Positions 1 through 9,920 of a stretch of DNA of 64,000 nucleotides are shown here, in pieces. The stretch is taken from NCBI GenBank assembly GCA_963204915.1, contig CAUJHS010000109.1, positions 62,001-126,000 of the forward strand, written 5' to 3'. Each line of letters starts with the position of its first letter. The stretch's first letter is position 1. This DNA comes from Planctomycetota bacterium (GTDB lineage: Bacteria > Planctomycetota > Planctomycetia > Pirellulales > Pirellulaceae). Under the pieces are notes generated by a model. It searched no databases, was not told the origin of the DNA, and saw only the letters and a program-made list of their open reading frames with translations. The translations under genes and the position numbers were made by a program.

Positions 1-1371
1 AGTCAACTGGCCTTGAATGACCAACCACCCCCCCAGGCCCAGTAGCGCGGTCGATGCGATGGCTTGCAGGCTCAAGGCGTAAATCAACTGCCGAAGAAGA
101 ATTCGAAAGTGCAGCCGCCGAGCTTCCAAATAGTCCATCGTCAGTCGATCGGCTCGATCCAGGGCGAACCCTAGTCCCCCGTTGAGCTTAAATGCGGAAA
201 CGTGCTGCGAAACCTCTTGGAGCCACGAAGCGACAGCATACTTGGAACGCGATTCCTGAATCGACGTACGCACGGCGCCCCGGCCCAAAACGAAAACCAC
301 AAAACCCACGAAGCAAAGCAAAAACAGATCGAATCCCAGCAGGAAGGGGTGATAAAACGCAAGCACGATCATGCCAATGGCGGTTTGCAACACAAGATTG
401 ACGCCATCAAGCAGAAGCGTGGAGGTCGCCTTCTGCACCGTCACGATGTCGAAAAAACGATTGACGAGTTCAGGACCGTGCCGGTTGTCAAGTTGCTCTC
501 TTTGCATCCGCGGAAGTCGATACGCTAGATCTTCAACCGTGCGAACAAAGAGGCGGCGCTGGAGTATTTCTACAACGTAGGTGGCTAATACGCGAATTGC
601 CGCCGAGAACGCTAGAAAGGTAAACAGCAAGATCGCCAGCACCACCACCGGCTGAACGTATCTTCCGAAAGCCACAGTGTTTACTAATGCTTCGACCGCA
701 ATCGGCGTGGCGAGCGCCAGGGTGCCAACGACGATCGAAAACACAAGGACTGCCGTCAAATCCCGGCGTTCAATCAGGATTTGCTTCCATAGCCGTGATA
801 CTGGCGAAATGTCGTGATGATGGTGAGATGAGTGACCATGAGGCGCCGAGACGTTCTGGTCGTGTTCAAGCGGTTCCGTTTGCGATTGCGGCAAAGCCGC
901 CTGAGCAAAAATCCATGGCGCCGTCGACTTATTGGTTGCCAATCCGAGTAAATGGCGAACCTGGCGAAATGTTCGGCGTTGCTGGACGCCGGACTTCGTG
1001 TCGTGCACCTCGATTTTTCGCCCCTTCGCGCGCGTGAACACCCACCACCGCCAACCGGTTTCCGGGTCGTTCCCCCAGGCAGCGACGGGAAGACCTTGCC
1101 TAAGAACCGTCAAAACTTCGTCAAACCGGCACTCAATCCTCCGCACGCGCAGCCCTACGCTGTCTCCCACTTCGACCAGTCGTCGGGCCCAACCTTCCGC
1201 GTCGTCACCACCGGTCGCGTCCAGCGATTCGTTAAGGACCTGGCGCGCCGTCATCCGTTCAAACCGTACTACTGATGCGTTGGCAAGTACTTCCAACACC
1301 TGAACGGCTTCGGTCAACCGATCCACGCTCATCGGATCAGGCGTAGCAGGGATTAGCGGATTCGATTCCAT
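1..1371 (-). CDS. ABC exporter, N-terminal part (truncated by the left edge)
   Basis: An open frame runs from an ATG at 1371 to base 1 without a stop, giving 457 residues of a protein whose C-terminal ATPase would lie beyond the edge. Residues about 40-145 resemble a C39-peptidase-like domain as in type I secretion exporters, but the catalytic cysteine and the usual His-Phe-Val-Val are absent; the equivalent strand reads WRWWVF and is followed by VHDTKSG. This suggests a peptidase-dead, HlyB-type domain. A linker contains a histidine cluster (residues 178-186, HGHSSHHHH). From about residue 205 there are membrane segments typical of the ABC exporter type I fold (about 206-228, 241-262, 345-375 and one near the edge). 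The likely role is ATP-driven export of a peptide, protein or lipid across the inner membrane. The fold call is fairly safe; the substrate is unknown. Confidence 0.75.
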   Translation of the reverse strand, partial: MESNPLIPATPDPMSVDRLTEAVQVLEVLANASVVRFERMTARQVLNESLDATGGDDAEGWARRLVEVGDSVGLRVRRIECRFDEVLTVLRQGLPVAAWGNDPETGWRWWVFTRAKGRKIEVHDTKSGVQQRRTFRQVRHLLGLATNKSTAPWIFAQAALPQSQTEPLEHDQNVSAPHGHSSHHHHDISPVSRLWKQILIERRDLTAVLVFSIVVGTLALATPIAVEALVNTVAFGRYVQPVVVLAILLFTFLAFSAAIRVLATYVVEILQRRLFVRTVEDLAYRLPRMQREQLDNRHGPELVNRFFDIVTVQKATSTLLLDGVNLVLQTAIGMIVLAFYHPFLLGFDLFLLCFVGFVVFVLGRGAVRTSIQESRSKYAVASWLQEVSQHVSAFKLNGGLGFALDRADRLTMDYLEARRLHFRILLRQLIYALSLQAIASTALLGLGGWLVIQGQLT

Positions 1372-2060
1372 ACGCGTTATTTCCGCCTTGCTGGAAGGTA
1401 GTTCCGGGCGCAAAAGCAAAACCGGTCACGAAATGGCGCTGGCGGTGGAAGCACAGAACTATAGAGATGATACGGCCAATAACCACCACCTAACGCCGAG
1501 AATTCTTCAATTGTAACCATAGAAAAATCGAATGAATCAAGGCCTTTGTCGCCATAAAATCACTTTAATATCGTCATGATCGAGTCAGAAGGATGGTTGT
1601 TTTAGCAAGCTCGACCTCTCAAAACGTCGGCCATTTAGCATTCTAAGCTACGACAATGGCCAATCATTCGTTCAAAGACTGCCGCCAAAATCAAATACAT
1701 TTTCCAGCATTGATAAGGCACTTAAAGCATACGCAGCCCCCTATTGGCAGCATGCCCCGCAAGCCGTCTTCGCATCCTCTGCCTCAGGAGTTCAATTCGC
1801 ATATAATGCGGGTCATCCGCACCGAAGTTAAAGTCGCCTCGTTAATCGACGTACCAAGCGTAGGTTTGCGCCCGGGAATTAGCACGAAGTCCATGGGATT
1901 TGCGTGGCTATAACTTAAAACTGAGGAATCCTTCTCGCGACCCTACATTCGCATCGTACAGGTTAGGGCCGGTGTTTCGGTAGGTTTGACCGAGTTGGGG
2001 ATGTGTTACCCGTTCCGAGAGACGTGTATCCGGGGAGCGTCTCGTTAATCCGGCAATTCC
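1372..2060. other. Intergenic region without a recognisable gene
   Basis: This stretch separates the minus-strand exporter from plus-strand polA and should hold both promoters. It is more AT-rich than its surroundings around 1480-1720. An 85-codon open frame at 1656-1913 has no recognisable domain or good ribosome binding site, and I do not call it. No tRNA or clear terminator is visible. Confidence 0.5.
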
Positions 2061-4910
2061 ATGCCTCGCTCGCGCCAGCAACGCACCTTGGCAGGTTTCG
2101 ACGAGAGTTCGCCGTCCCAGACGGCCGAGTCGCCTCAGACCAGCGGTTTGGCGCCTCAGGAGTCCTCGCCCGAAAGCCAAGCTAGCGCTCAGTCCACGGC
2201 CGCGTCGATCGAATCGTTCGCGCGCCAGACCGTGTATGTCGTCGACGCCTATTCGTTGATTTTTCAAGTATTTCACGCCATGCCCGAGATGAGCAGCCCT
2301 TCGGGCCAGCCAACGGGGGCGATTCACGGGTTCATTCGAGATATTTTTGACCTGCTTGAGCGGCGCAAGCCCGATTTCCTGTTTGTCGCATTTGACGTAG
2401 GCGTCAAAACATTCCGGCATGATTTATATGCGGAATACAAGGGCCATCGCGAAGAGATGCCGCCCGACTTGCGCATTCAAATTCCTCAAATCCGGCGCAC
2501 GCTCGAAGCGCTCAGGATCCCCATCCTGGAGCAAGAAAACTACGAGGCGGACGACATTCTGGCGACCGTCGCTCGGAAGGTGGAGGAAATGGGAGGCGAG
2601 TGCGTCCTGGTGACGAGCGACAAAGACTGCCGTCAGCTCATCACGCCACGCGTCCATTTGCTTAACCCGCGCAAGGGAATCTTCGACGCTGCGGCGTTAC
2701 TCCAAGACTGGGGCGTACGGCCGGATCAAGTCGTCGACTTTCAAACGCTGGTTGGCGATCCGGTCGATCAGGTGCCGGGCGTTCCGTTAATCGGTCCGAA
2801 AATCGCTGGCCAACTTTTGCAGCAATACGACACGCTTGAAGGCGTTTATGCACACGTCGATGAAATCGCCGGAAAAAAGCGAAAGGAAAACTTGCTGCAA
2901 TTCAAAGAGCAAGCCTTTTTGAGCCGGCAACTTGTGCGATTGGATGCGCAGGTTCCCCTCGACATTGACTGGAACGCCGGACGCGTCGGGCGGGCGGATC
3001 GGCAACGTGTCTTGCAACTCTTTCAAGAGTTTGGCTTCCGCCGCCTCGGCGAACGACTCGATGCAATCTCGACCCAAGAAGCGCCGCCTCCCGCGACTTG
3101 GCTGGCGACATACAACACGGTCAAGAGCGACGACGAACTTGAGCGTTTGATCGTGGAGATGTCGCAGCAGCCGCGAGTTTCGTTCGATACCGAAACGACC
3201 TCGCTTAGTCCACGCGCCGCACAGATTGTGGGCTACGCCTTTGCGTGGAAAGAAGGCGAGGGGTGGTATGTGCCCGTCCGTGCGCCACTTGGCGATCCAC
3301 AACTTGACCCAGATGAGACGTTAGCCAAACTTGCCGTCGTGCTGGAAAACCCCGCGATCGCGAAAGTCGGACAGAACTTAAAGTACGACATGGGCGTGCT
3401 GCGGGCCGCGGGCCGTACGCTCACGGGAGTAACCTTCGACACGATGATCGCCGATTATCTGCTCGAAGCGGGCGAGCAGAATCATAATTTGGACGACCTC
3501 GCACGGCGGTATTTGAATCATGTGACATCAAAAATTGTGGACATTATCGGCTCGGGCAAAAACCAACGCCGTATGGACGAAGCGCCCGTGTCGCTGGTAG
3601 CCCCTTATGCCGGTGAAGACGCCGACGTAGCGCTTCGGCTGGTCCCGTTGCTTCAGCAACGATTGGAAGAAGAAGATCTCACAAGATTACTTGAAGAGCT
3701 AGAGATCCCGCTCATCGAGGTGCTGGTCGAACTCGAGCATAACGGCGTGAAAATCGACGTCGACCATCTGGCGCTACTCAGCCAACAGTACGCGGAGCGC
3801 ATGGCGGCAATCGAAAAAGAGATTTACGCACTGGCCGGCAAAGAATTCAATATCGGTTCAACGCGCCAGTTAGGGCAAATCTTGTTTGATGAACTCAAAC
3901 TGCCCGTGATTAAACGCACCAAGACCGGTGTCAGCACCAACGCCGAAGTTCTCGAGGAACTCGCCCCACTGCACGCGCTTCCGGCCAAGATCGTCGAGTA
4001 TCGGCAATACGCCAAACTCAAAAGCACGTACGTTGATGCGCTACCACAACTCGTGCTGCCGCAAACCGGACGCGTGCACACATCGTTCAATCAAGTGGTG
4101 ACGGCCACGGGTCGGCTGAGTTCGAATGAACCGAATTTGCAGAATATCCCGGTTCGGACCGAGTTAGGACGCGAAATCCGCGCTGCGTTTGTTCCTGGTG
4201 AGCCATCATGGCGTTTGCTCGCGGCGGACTACTCCCAAATTGAGTTGCGCGTGCTCGCGCACTTTTCGGGCGACGAGGCGTTGCAAACCGCATTTGCTAA
4301 CGAGGAAGACATTCACACGCGCGTCGCCAGCCAGGTGTTTGGCGTGTCGTTGCAGGACGTCACGTCGGAAATGCGACGGAAAGCCAAAGGCGTCAACTTC
4401 GGCGTCATCTACGGTCAAAGTCCCTTTGGACTGGCAAAAGCGATCCAAGTGGATCAAACCGAAGCGGCTCGATTTATCGAGGCGTACTTTGCCCAGTATC
4501 CCGGTGTGACTGCTTTCATGGAAAAAATACTGGAAGAATGTCGTCAGACGGGTTATGTTAAAACAATACTCGGTCGTCGCCGGCGCATTACGGGAATTCG
4601 TGAAGCGGCTCGGCGGAAAGACTCCTTTCAACGCACCCTGCCTGAGCGCACCGCGATCAATACGGTCATTCAAGGATCGGCGGCCGATCTTATCAAACTT
4701 GCAATGCTGGGAATTTACCGTCGCCTGCGGACGGAACAGTTTTCGGCGCGAATGTTGCTACAAATTCACGACGAACTGATATTTGAGGCGCCCACGGAAG
4801 AACTTACCCCCCTGGGCGGTTTGGTGGTCGAAGAAATGACTACGGTTCGCCAATTATCTGTCCCCCTTCGCGTCGATGTTAAAGTAGGCGATAATTGGGC
4901 GATGACGTAA
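2061..4910 (+). CDS. polA: DNA polymerase I with all three domains
   Basis: DNA polymerase I, acting in gap filling, excision repair and Okazaki-fragment processing. The 949-residue protein has a Ser/Gln/Ala-rich extension (1-55), then a 5'-3' exonuclease (from about 58, beginning VYVVDAYS, with EADDILAT and TSDKDC). The 3'-5' proofreading domain looks intact: DTETTSL at about 376, later GQNLKYD and YAGEDADVAL. The polymerase domain carries motif A DYSQIELRV (about 723), motif B RRKAKGVNFGVIYG (about 773-786) and motif C IHDELIFEA (about 902). Length is close to the usual 900-950 residues. The extreme N terminus contains QRTLAGFD, which resembles a sliding-clamp-binding motif. It is the first gene of the plus-strand information-processing cluster and stands 235 bp from coaE. 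Confidence 0.97.
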   Translation: MPRSRQQRTLAGFDESSPSQTAESPQTSGLAPQESSPESQASAQSTAASIESFARQTVYVVDAYSLIFQVFHAMPEMSSPSGQPTGAIHGFIRDIFDLLERRKPDFLFVAFDVGVKTFRHDLYAEYKGHREEMPPDLRIQIPQIRRTLEALRIPILEQENYEADDILATVARKVEEMGGECVLVTSDKDCRQLITPRVHLLNPRKGIFDAAALLQDWGVRPDQVVDFQTLVGDPVDQVPGVPLIGPKIAGQLLQQYDTLEGVYAHVDEIAGKKRKENLLQFKEQAFLSRQLVRLDAQVPLDIDWNAGRVGRADRQRVLQLFQEFGFRRLGERLDAISTQEAPPPATWLATYNTVKSDDELERLIVEMSQQPRVSFDTETTSLSPRAAQIVGYAFAWKEGEGWYVPVRAPLGDPQLDPDETLAKLAVVLENPAIAKVGQNLKYDMGVLRAAGRTLTGVTFDTMIADYLLEAGEQNHNLDDLARRYLNHVTSKIVDIIGSGKNQRRMDEAPVSLVAPYAGEDADVALRLVPLLQQRLEEEDLTRLLEELEIPLIEVLVELEHNGVKIDVDHLALLSQQYAERMAAIEKEIYALAGKEFNIGSTRQLGQILFDELKLPVIKRTKTGVSTNAEVLEELAPLHALPAKIVEYRQYAKLKSTYVDALPQLVLPQTGRVHTSFNQVVTATGRLSSNEPNLQNIPVRTELGREIRAAFVPGEPSWRLLAADYSQIELRVLAHFSGDEALQTAFANEEDIHTRVASQVFGVSLQDVTSEMRRKAKGVNFGVIYGQSPFGLAKAIQVDQTEAARFIEAYFAQYPGVTAFMEKILEECRQTGYVKTILGRRRRITGIREAARRKDSFQRTLPERTAINTVIQGSAADLIKLAMLGIYRRLRTEQFSARMLLQIHDELIFEAPTEELTPLGGLVVEEMTTVRQLSVPLRVDVKVGDNWAMT

Positions 4911-4964
4911 AACGTCGAAACGGTGGCTGAGGGAGTAAAAAAGCCGCATTTAATTGAGAAAGCC

Positions 4965-4989
4965 GACCGTCGCATAATACTCGACGGTC
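4965..4989. other. Perfect 8-bp hairpin downstream of polA
   Basis: GACCGTCG (4965-4972) and CGACGGTC (4982-4989) form a perfect stem with a 9-nt AT-rich loop, 55 nt after the polA stop. No T-run follows, so it is not a classical intrinsic terminator. It may be a U-less terminator or an mRNA 3'-end stabiliser. Confidence 0.5.
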
Positions 4990-5145
4990 CGTGTGCAAAT
5001 AAATTTTGAATGAAGGGCGGATGCCTTTCCCGCCCGTTCGGTAATAATTAGACGGTTGAGAGTGTCCCGCCTGGCGCACCGCGGAACCCCAATTGGCGCC
5101 AAGATATGATCTAATCTCGCGAACAACCTTCACTATCCGTATGTC

Positions 5146-5760
5146 ATGTTGGTGATTGGCGTAGCCGGCGGCGTGGCCAGCGGTAAAAGCGTGGTTTCCC
5201 AAAAACTGCAACAGCTGGGCGCCAAATTGCTGAACGCCGATCAGATGGGGCATGAGGTTTTGGAGGAGCCTGAGGTTCGAGAAGCGATCCGCCGAGAATG
5301 GGGCGAAGGGGTGTTCACGCCTGATGGGAAGGTCGATCGCGCGGCGCTAGCGCGGCGCGTGTTTGCACCTCCGCCTGAGGGACCGCAACAACTAACTACC
5401 CTTGAACGAATCACGCATCCGCGCATTGGTGCACGGCTGCAAGCACAAATTGAACAATGGTCGGCCGAGGGGCGAGTTGCAGCAGCCGTTTTGGATGCAG
5501 CCGTAATGTTTAAAACAGGCTGGCATCGCGCCTGCGACCGTCTCGTGTTTGTCGACGCACCTTATGAAGTACGGCTTGCACGGGCGCTTCACCGCGGTTG
5601 GAGCGAAGAACATTTCGCCTCGCGCGAGGCGGCGCAATTGCCCGTGGAGCAGAAAAAACAGCTTGCAGATACGATCATCGATAATTCCGGCGAATTGTCG
5701 GACACCTGGGAGCAAGTGGAAAGATTTTGGCGTTCGCTTGATTTGAAAAAAACTCAATGA
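5146..5760 (+). CDS. coaE: Dephospho-CoA kinase
   Basis: Catalyses the last step of coenzyme A synthesis, ATP-dependent 3'-phosphorylation of dephospho-CoA in the cytoplasm. The 204-residue length is normal. The P-loop GGVASGKS lies at residues 8-15, followed by LNADQMGHEVL, matching the acidic substrate-binding region of the family. LERITHPRI (about 85-93) and a C-terminal half ending near ADTIIDNSGEL fit CoaE, where IDNSG is a family signature. No strong Shine-Dalgarno sequence is visible before the ATG; an out-of-frame ATG lies five bases upstream. The gene stands between polA and rho with no obvious overlap. Confidence 0.93.
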   Translation: MLVIGVAGGVASGKSVVSQKLQQLGAKLLNADQMGHEVLEEPEVREAIRREWGEGVFTPDGKVDRAALARRVFAPPPEGPQQLTTLERITHPRIGARLQAQIEQWSAEGRVAAAVLDAAVMFKTGWHRACDRLVFVDAPYEVRLARALHRGWSEEHFASREAAQLPVEQKKQLADTIIDNSGELSDTWEQVERFWRSLDLKKTQ

Positions 5761-5968
5761 CTGCCATTTTCAAAACGCCCTTTTTCTCCTAAGGTGACAC
5801 CTACACCCCGAGGCTTTTCACCTCACGCCATCCCTTTCGAGGACAATCCTCCCTATTGCGGCGGCGTTGGTCTGCCTCTCGTCCTTTTCACTTTACGAAT
5901 TCAACATTCCTACCCGCTGCGGCGTTCGTCCGCGGCTTGTACCATCCTCATCAGGAGCTTGGAGCGTC

Positions 5969-7507
5969 ATGTCGCGCACGCCCAGCGATCGTCATCCGAA
6001 TCACCGCCGCACGCAACGATCCGACACGAATCGTCGGCGCGGCGGCGCCAACCACTATAATTCGCACTCGGCCGAGTCGAACGGGAACGGCAACAGTAAC
6101 GGCCACGCCCATGGCGATCGAGAGGACTATGTTTTCTCGGAGGATGAGCGCGAGCCGCTTTCACTGGCCGAGGAAATCGCCGAAGAGGTCGAGTCCGGCG
6201 CCTTTGACGAATCGCACGACCAATATGAAAAGATCAAGCAAGGTGAAATCCACCTCGCCGAACTGCAAAAAATGTCCATGAACCAGCTTCTTGAAGAAGC
6301 ACGTAAGGACAACGTTAATGACGCTGCGGGTCTGAAGAAGCAAGACCTCATTTTCCGCATTCTGAAAGAGCGCGTGAAAATGAACGGGTTAATGTACGGC
6401 GAAGGAACGCTGGAAATTCTCCCCGACGGCTTCGGCTTTTTGCGGAGCCCGGATTACCACTATCTCTCTTGTCCGGACGACATTTACGTTTCCCCCAGCC
6501 AGATTCGTCGCTTTGGGCTGCGCAATGGCGTCACCGTCTCGGGACAAATTCGTCCGCCGAAAGAAAACGAACGTTACTTCGCCTTGTTGCGGGTTGAGGC
6601 CATCAACTACGAAGATCCCAACGTGATGGCGGAGAAGGTGTTCTTTGACGATTTGACGCCGCTGCACCCCAACGCGCGCATCATGATGGAGTACGCGCCG
6701 GAAGATCTCGAAACGCGCGTGGTCGACATGATGACGCCCATCGGGTTCGGCCAGCGTGGATTGATCGTCAGTCCGCCCCGCGCGGGCAAGACCATCTTGA
6801 TGCAAAAGATGGCGAAAGCCGTGCTGTCGAATTATCCCGACGCCTACGTCATGATGCTGCTGATTGACGAGCGTCCGGAAGAAGTCACCGACATGGAGCG
6901 TCAGGTCAAAGGCCCCAATTGCGAGGTCATCAGCTCGACCTTTGATGAACCCTCGTCGCGGCACGTGCAAGTCTCGGAAATGGTGCTCGAAAAGGCCAAA
7001 CGCATGGTCGAATACGGGCGCGACGTGGTGATCTTCCTAGACTCCATTACGCGTCTGGCGCGGGCCTGGAATTCGGAATGTCCGCAGTCAGGCAAAATCC
7101 TTTCCGGCGGTTTGGACGCCAACGCCATGCAGAACCCGAAGCGGTTTTTCGGTTCGGCGCGCAAAGTCGAGGAAGGCGGTTCGTTGACCATCGTCGCCAC
7201 GGCGCTCGTGGACACCGGCAGCCGGATGGATGAGGTGATTTTCGAAGAGTTTAAGGGCACCGGCAATTTGGAAATCGTGCTGGACCGAAAACTCGTCGAT
7301 CGACGGATCTGGCCCGCCATCGACATCAACCGTAGCGGCACCCGCCGTGAGGAAATGCTGATGGACCCGGAAGAATACCGCCGAGTGTGCGTGTTACGCC
7401 GCGTGTTGAACGATATGAGTCCCGCCGATGCGATGGAATTGCTCACCTCGCGACTTCGCAAGACGAAGTCGAATGCGGAGTTTTTGATGAGCATGAACAT
7501 GAAGTAA
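5969..7507 (+). CDS. rho: Transcription termination factor Rho
   Basis: Hexameric RNA-dependent ATPase that ends transcription of untranslated RNA. The frame is open from 5867, but the ATG at 5969 is preferred because AGGAG (5953-5957) and GGAG (5961-5964) precede it; this gives 512 residues. Residues 1-90 are a low-complexity, Arg/Asn/His/Gly- then Glu-rich extension. A Rho N-terminal domain follows (about 97-140), then the cold-shock-like RNA-binding domain with [11 protein letters not shown] (about 150-160). The ATPase core has PPRAGKT (269-275), [10 protein letters not shown] and [12 protein letters not shown]. The C-terminal part contains the expected [15 protein letters not shown]. Core identification is certain. 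The extension may be an RNA-binding or condensate-forming disordered region, as reported for some other Rho proteins; that is inference. Confidence 0.97.
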   Translation: MSRTPSDRHPNHRRTQRSDTNRRRGGANHYNSHSAESNGNGNSNGHAHGDREDYVFSEDEREPLSLAEEIAEEVESGAFDESHDQYEKIKQGEIHLAELQKMSMNQLLEEARKDNVNDAAGLKKQDLIFRILKERVKMNGLMYGEGTLEILPDGFGFLRSPDYHYLSCPDDIYVSPSQIRRFGLRNGVTVSGQIRPPKENERYFALLRVEAINYEDPNVMAEKVFFDDLTPLHPNARIMMEYAPEDLETRVVDMMTPIGFGQRGLIVSPPRAGKTILMQKMAKAVLSNYPDAYVMMLLIDERPEEVTDMERQVKGPNCEVISSTFDEPSSRHVQVSEMVLEKAKRMVEYGRDVVIFLDSITRLARAWNSECPQSGKILSGGLDANAMQNPKRFFGSARKVEEGGSLTIVATALVDTGSRMDEVIFEEFKGTGNLEIVLDRKLVDRRIWPAIDINRSGTRREEMLMDPEEYRRVCVLRRVLNDMSPADAMELLTSRLRKTKSNAEFLMSMNMK

Positions 7508-7543
7508 TTGTCGCCCCTAACTCCTTGCCCTGATTCTTCCTTC

Positions 7544-8011
7544 ATGCCCCAATTTTACGAAGGCGAACCTCGCGCCGGAGAGGGCCGCTTCGCCATCGTC
7601 GTTTCGCGATATAATCACACAATCACCAGCAAGCTCTTAGACGGCGCGCTGCAAACGCTGACGCGCCACGGTGTCAAGGACCACATGATCGACGTGGCTT
7701 GGGTCCCTGGCGCCTGGGAGCTGCCTGTGATTGCCCGCAAATTTACGCGTTCCGACCGACACGCGGCCGTGTTGTGCTTGGGGGCCGTTATTCGCGGTGA
7801 AACCACGCACGACCAATACATCAACCAACAGGTTAGCCACAGTTTGGGTCAACTTTCCCTGGAAACCGGAGTTCCGGTGTTATTTGGCGTGTTGACATGC
7901 AACACCCTTGAACAAGCCATCCATCGGGCAGGCGGTAATCACGGCAACAAAGGCGCTGAATGCGCCCAGGCCGCCTTGGAGATGGTCGACCTGATTCGGA
8001 AACTGCCGTAA
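7544..8011 (+). CDS. ribH: 6,7-dimethyl-8-ribityllumazine synthase
   Basis: Condenses 5-amino-6-ribitylamino-uracil with dihydroxybutanone phosphate, the penultimate step of riboflavin synthesis. A TTG start directly after the rho stop (7508) would add 12 unlikely residues, so the ATG at 7544 is chosen, giving 155 residues, the normal family size. Family motifs are visible: SRYNHTIT near the N terminus, VPGAWELP, then [13 protein letters not shown] holding the catalytic histidine, and FGVLTCNT with GNKGAE near the end. It lies 36 bp after rho and 125 bp before nusB. The ribH-nusB linkage is common in bacteria and supports both calls. Confidence 0.95.
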   Translation: MPQFYEGEPRAGEGRFAIVVSRYNHTITSKLLDGALQTLTRHGVKDHMIDVAWVPGAWELPVIARKFTRSDRHAAVLCLGAVIRGETTHDQYINQQVSHSLGQLSLETGVPVLFGVLTCNTLEQAIHRAGGNHGNKGAECAQAALEMVDLIRKLP

Positions 8012-8136
8012 CGTTGCGTCAGAAAATGATCTTCAGGCGTTGTTTTTGCAGATTGAGTTCGGGACGTTGGCGTTCGGCGCGGGATTGCGCCGCAGTGTCA
8101 ATCGCCTTCCCTTTTTTGAGTTAGCTCCAACACGAC

Positions 8137-8565
8137 ATGACGAGCGGCCGAAGCCGAGCACGCGAGGTTGTCCTCCAGATCTTGTATCAGGACGACCTTA
8201 ACCCCGACGCCGATCCCGAGGCGATCGAGGAGTTTCTGCGCCATCGCCTTAAGAGTAACATGCAGTTGGTCGAATTCGCACACGCGTTGCTCTCGGGCGT
8301 GCGTCGCAATCGCCAAGAGTTGGACGCCATGCTCGTCCGTTGTGCAGCGAACTGGTCATTGGAGCGCATGGCCGTGACCGATCGCAACGTGATCCGCCTT
8401 GGCGCCTACGAAATTCTCTATACCGATACCCCTGGTCCCGTAGTGATTGACGAGGCGGTCGAGTTGGCCAAACGGTTCGGGGCGCGGCAGTCGGCGCAAT
8501 TCGTCAATGGAGTGCTGGACCGCTTTCTGCATGATTGGTTGCAACGCCGCGGCGAAACGAAATAA
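8137..8565 (+). CDS. nusB: Transcription antitermination factor NusB
   Basis: Binds boxA RNA together with NusE (S10) in rRNA antitermination complexes. The 142-residue, mostly helical protein matches the family: RAREVVLQILYQ at the N terminus, a central LVRCAANWSLERMAVTDRN, the signature LGAYEIL, and DEAVELAKRFG followed by FVNGVLDR. It follows ribH and precedes ftsY, all on the same strand, and rho is two genes upstream, so several transcription-elongation genes sit together. I see no strong Shine-Dalgarno sequence near the ATG. Confidence 0.95.
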   Translation: MTSGRSRAREVVLQILYQDDLNPDADPEAIEEFLRHRLKSNMQLVEFAHALLSGVRRNRQELDAMLVRCAANWSLERMAVTDRNVIRLGAYEILYTDTPGPVVIDEAVELAKRFGARQSAQFVNGVLDRFLHDWLQRRGETK

Positions 8566-8788
8566 TAAACGCGGCTCGCTCGATCAAGATCACGCGCTTC
8601 GCGGACTCCTTGGGAGCTCCAACCGCACCGACGCCCGTTCAAACAAGAAAACGAGCGGCGTCTTGCTTGGCAGTTTCCTGCTCAAGACTCGGTCAAACGC
8701 GGAACCTTGTGCGTTGGATCGAGATTGCACGTGGCGATTGCCTTGTTCCTGGCTTGCCGCGCCGCGCAACTTTTGCCTGTGAAAAACA

Positions 8789-9793
8789 ATGGCTTGGTTT
8801 ACTCGAAAAACGGAAGACAAAGCGTCCTCTTCGGCCGAACAGGCGGCAAGCGCCGACGCTGCCAATCGACAAGCGTCAGGGGGGCGTCTTAAACAAGGTC
8901 TGGCCAAGACCTGGCAATTCCTCAACACCGACGTTCGCGATCTGTTCAAAGACGAAGGACGCCTCGTCGATGAGGATTTTTTACGCGACCTCTATGCCGT
9001 ATTGGTCAAAACCGACATGGGCGGGGGCCCCGCCGATCGAATTTGCAAACGAATCGGATCAGACTTTCGCGCCCGAAAGGTTCACATGGGCGATATTCTC
9101 GACGTCATTAAAGTCGAGATCAAAAGCCTGATCGCCCAACCCGACGAACCCCTCCAGTTCGCCGCGAGTGGACCAACCGTCATCATGGTTGTGGGCGTCA
9201 ACGGCTCGGGGAAAACAACCTCGATCGCCAAGCTCGCTCGGCGCTTCATTGACGATGGCAAGAGAGTGGTGCTTGGCGCCGGCGATACGTTTCGCGCCGC
9301 AGCAGTTGAGCAGCTTTCCATTTGGGCGCAACGCGTGGGGTGCGAAATCGTCAAAGGCAAACAGGGAGGCGACCCCGCCAGTGTCGCGTTTAGCGCCGTC
9401 GCGCGGGCTCTTGAAACAAGCGCCGACATTTGCATCGTCGATACGGCGGGAAGACTCCAAACGCAAACGAACTTGATGCAACAATTGGAAAAGATTCGTC
9501 GCGTGATCTCGAAGCAAATTCCCGAGGCGCCGCACGAAACGCTGCTCGTGCTGGACGCCACAGCCGGACAAAACGCGATTAGCCAGGCTCGCGGTTTTTC
9601 CGAAGCCGCCGGATGCACCGGAATCATCCTCGCCAAGTTGGATGGCACCGCCAAGGGCGGCGTAATTATTCCCATTCGCCAGCAATTCAACCTGCCTGTG
9701 AAGTTCATCGGAGTTGGCGAGAAAGACACCGATCTCGCGATCTTCGACGCCGAGAAGTTCGCGGAAGCAATGTTCGACCAATCGAAAAAGTAA
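8789..9793 (+). CDS. ftsY: Signal recognition particle receptor FtsY
   Basis: GTPase receptor for SRP that docks ribosomes making membrane proteins at the inner membrane. The protein has 334 residues with a short Ala/Ser/Lys-rich A region (1-30), an N domain (about 30-120) and the G domain. G1 reads GVNGSGKTT (136-144), followed by GAGDTFRAAA, then DTAGRLQ (218-224), LDATAGQNA, and AKLDGTAKGG near residue 282. The C-terminal FIGVGEKDTDL is the usual FtsY/Ffh closing motif. The short A region is normal outside Enterobacteria. It is the last gene of the plus-strand cluster. About 220 bp separate it from nusB, with nothing recognisable in between. Confidence 0.96.
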   Translation: MAWFTRKTEDKASSSAEQAASADAANRQASGGRLKQGLAKTWQFLNTDVRDLFKDEGRLVDEDFLRDLYAVLVKTDMGGGPADRICKRIGSDFRARKVHMGDILDVIKVEIKSLIAQPDEPLQFAASGPTVIMVVGVNGSGKTTSIAKLARRFIDDGKRVVLGAGDTFRAAAVEQLSIWAQRVGCEIVKGKQGGDPASVAFSAVARALETSADICIVDTAGRLQTQTNLMQQLEKIRRVISKQIPEAPHETLLVLDATAGQNAISQARGFSEAAGCTGIILAKLDGTAKGGVIIPIRQQFNLPVKFIGVGEKDTDLAIFDAEKFAEAMFDQSKK

Positions 9794-9920
9794 CGCGTAC
9801 CTTCTAACGCTCGGGCATACTCCCAGGGCGGCGTTTCATTGGCCGCATGCTCGAACTTGGCGAAAAGTTGTCCCTGTAAATTGTTTTGACCCGCTCGTTA
9901 CTCTGTACCCTTTCAACACC

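Noticed and set aside
1656-1913. 85-codon plus-strand frame upstream of polA
   Set aside because: No domain, no Shine-Dalgarno sequence, in AT-rich non-coding DNA.
8535-9131. 198-codon frame between nusB and ftsY
   Set aside because: Overlaps ftsY in a different frame; composition not protein-like.
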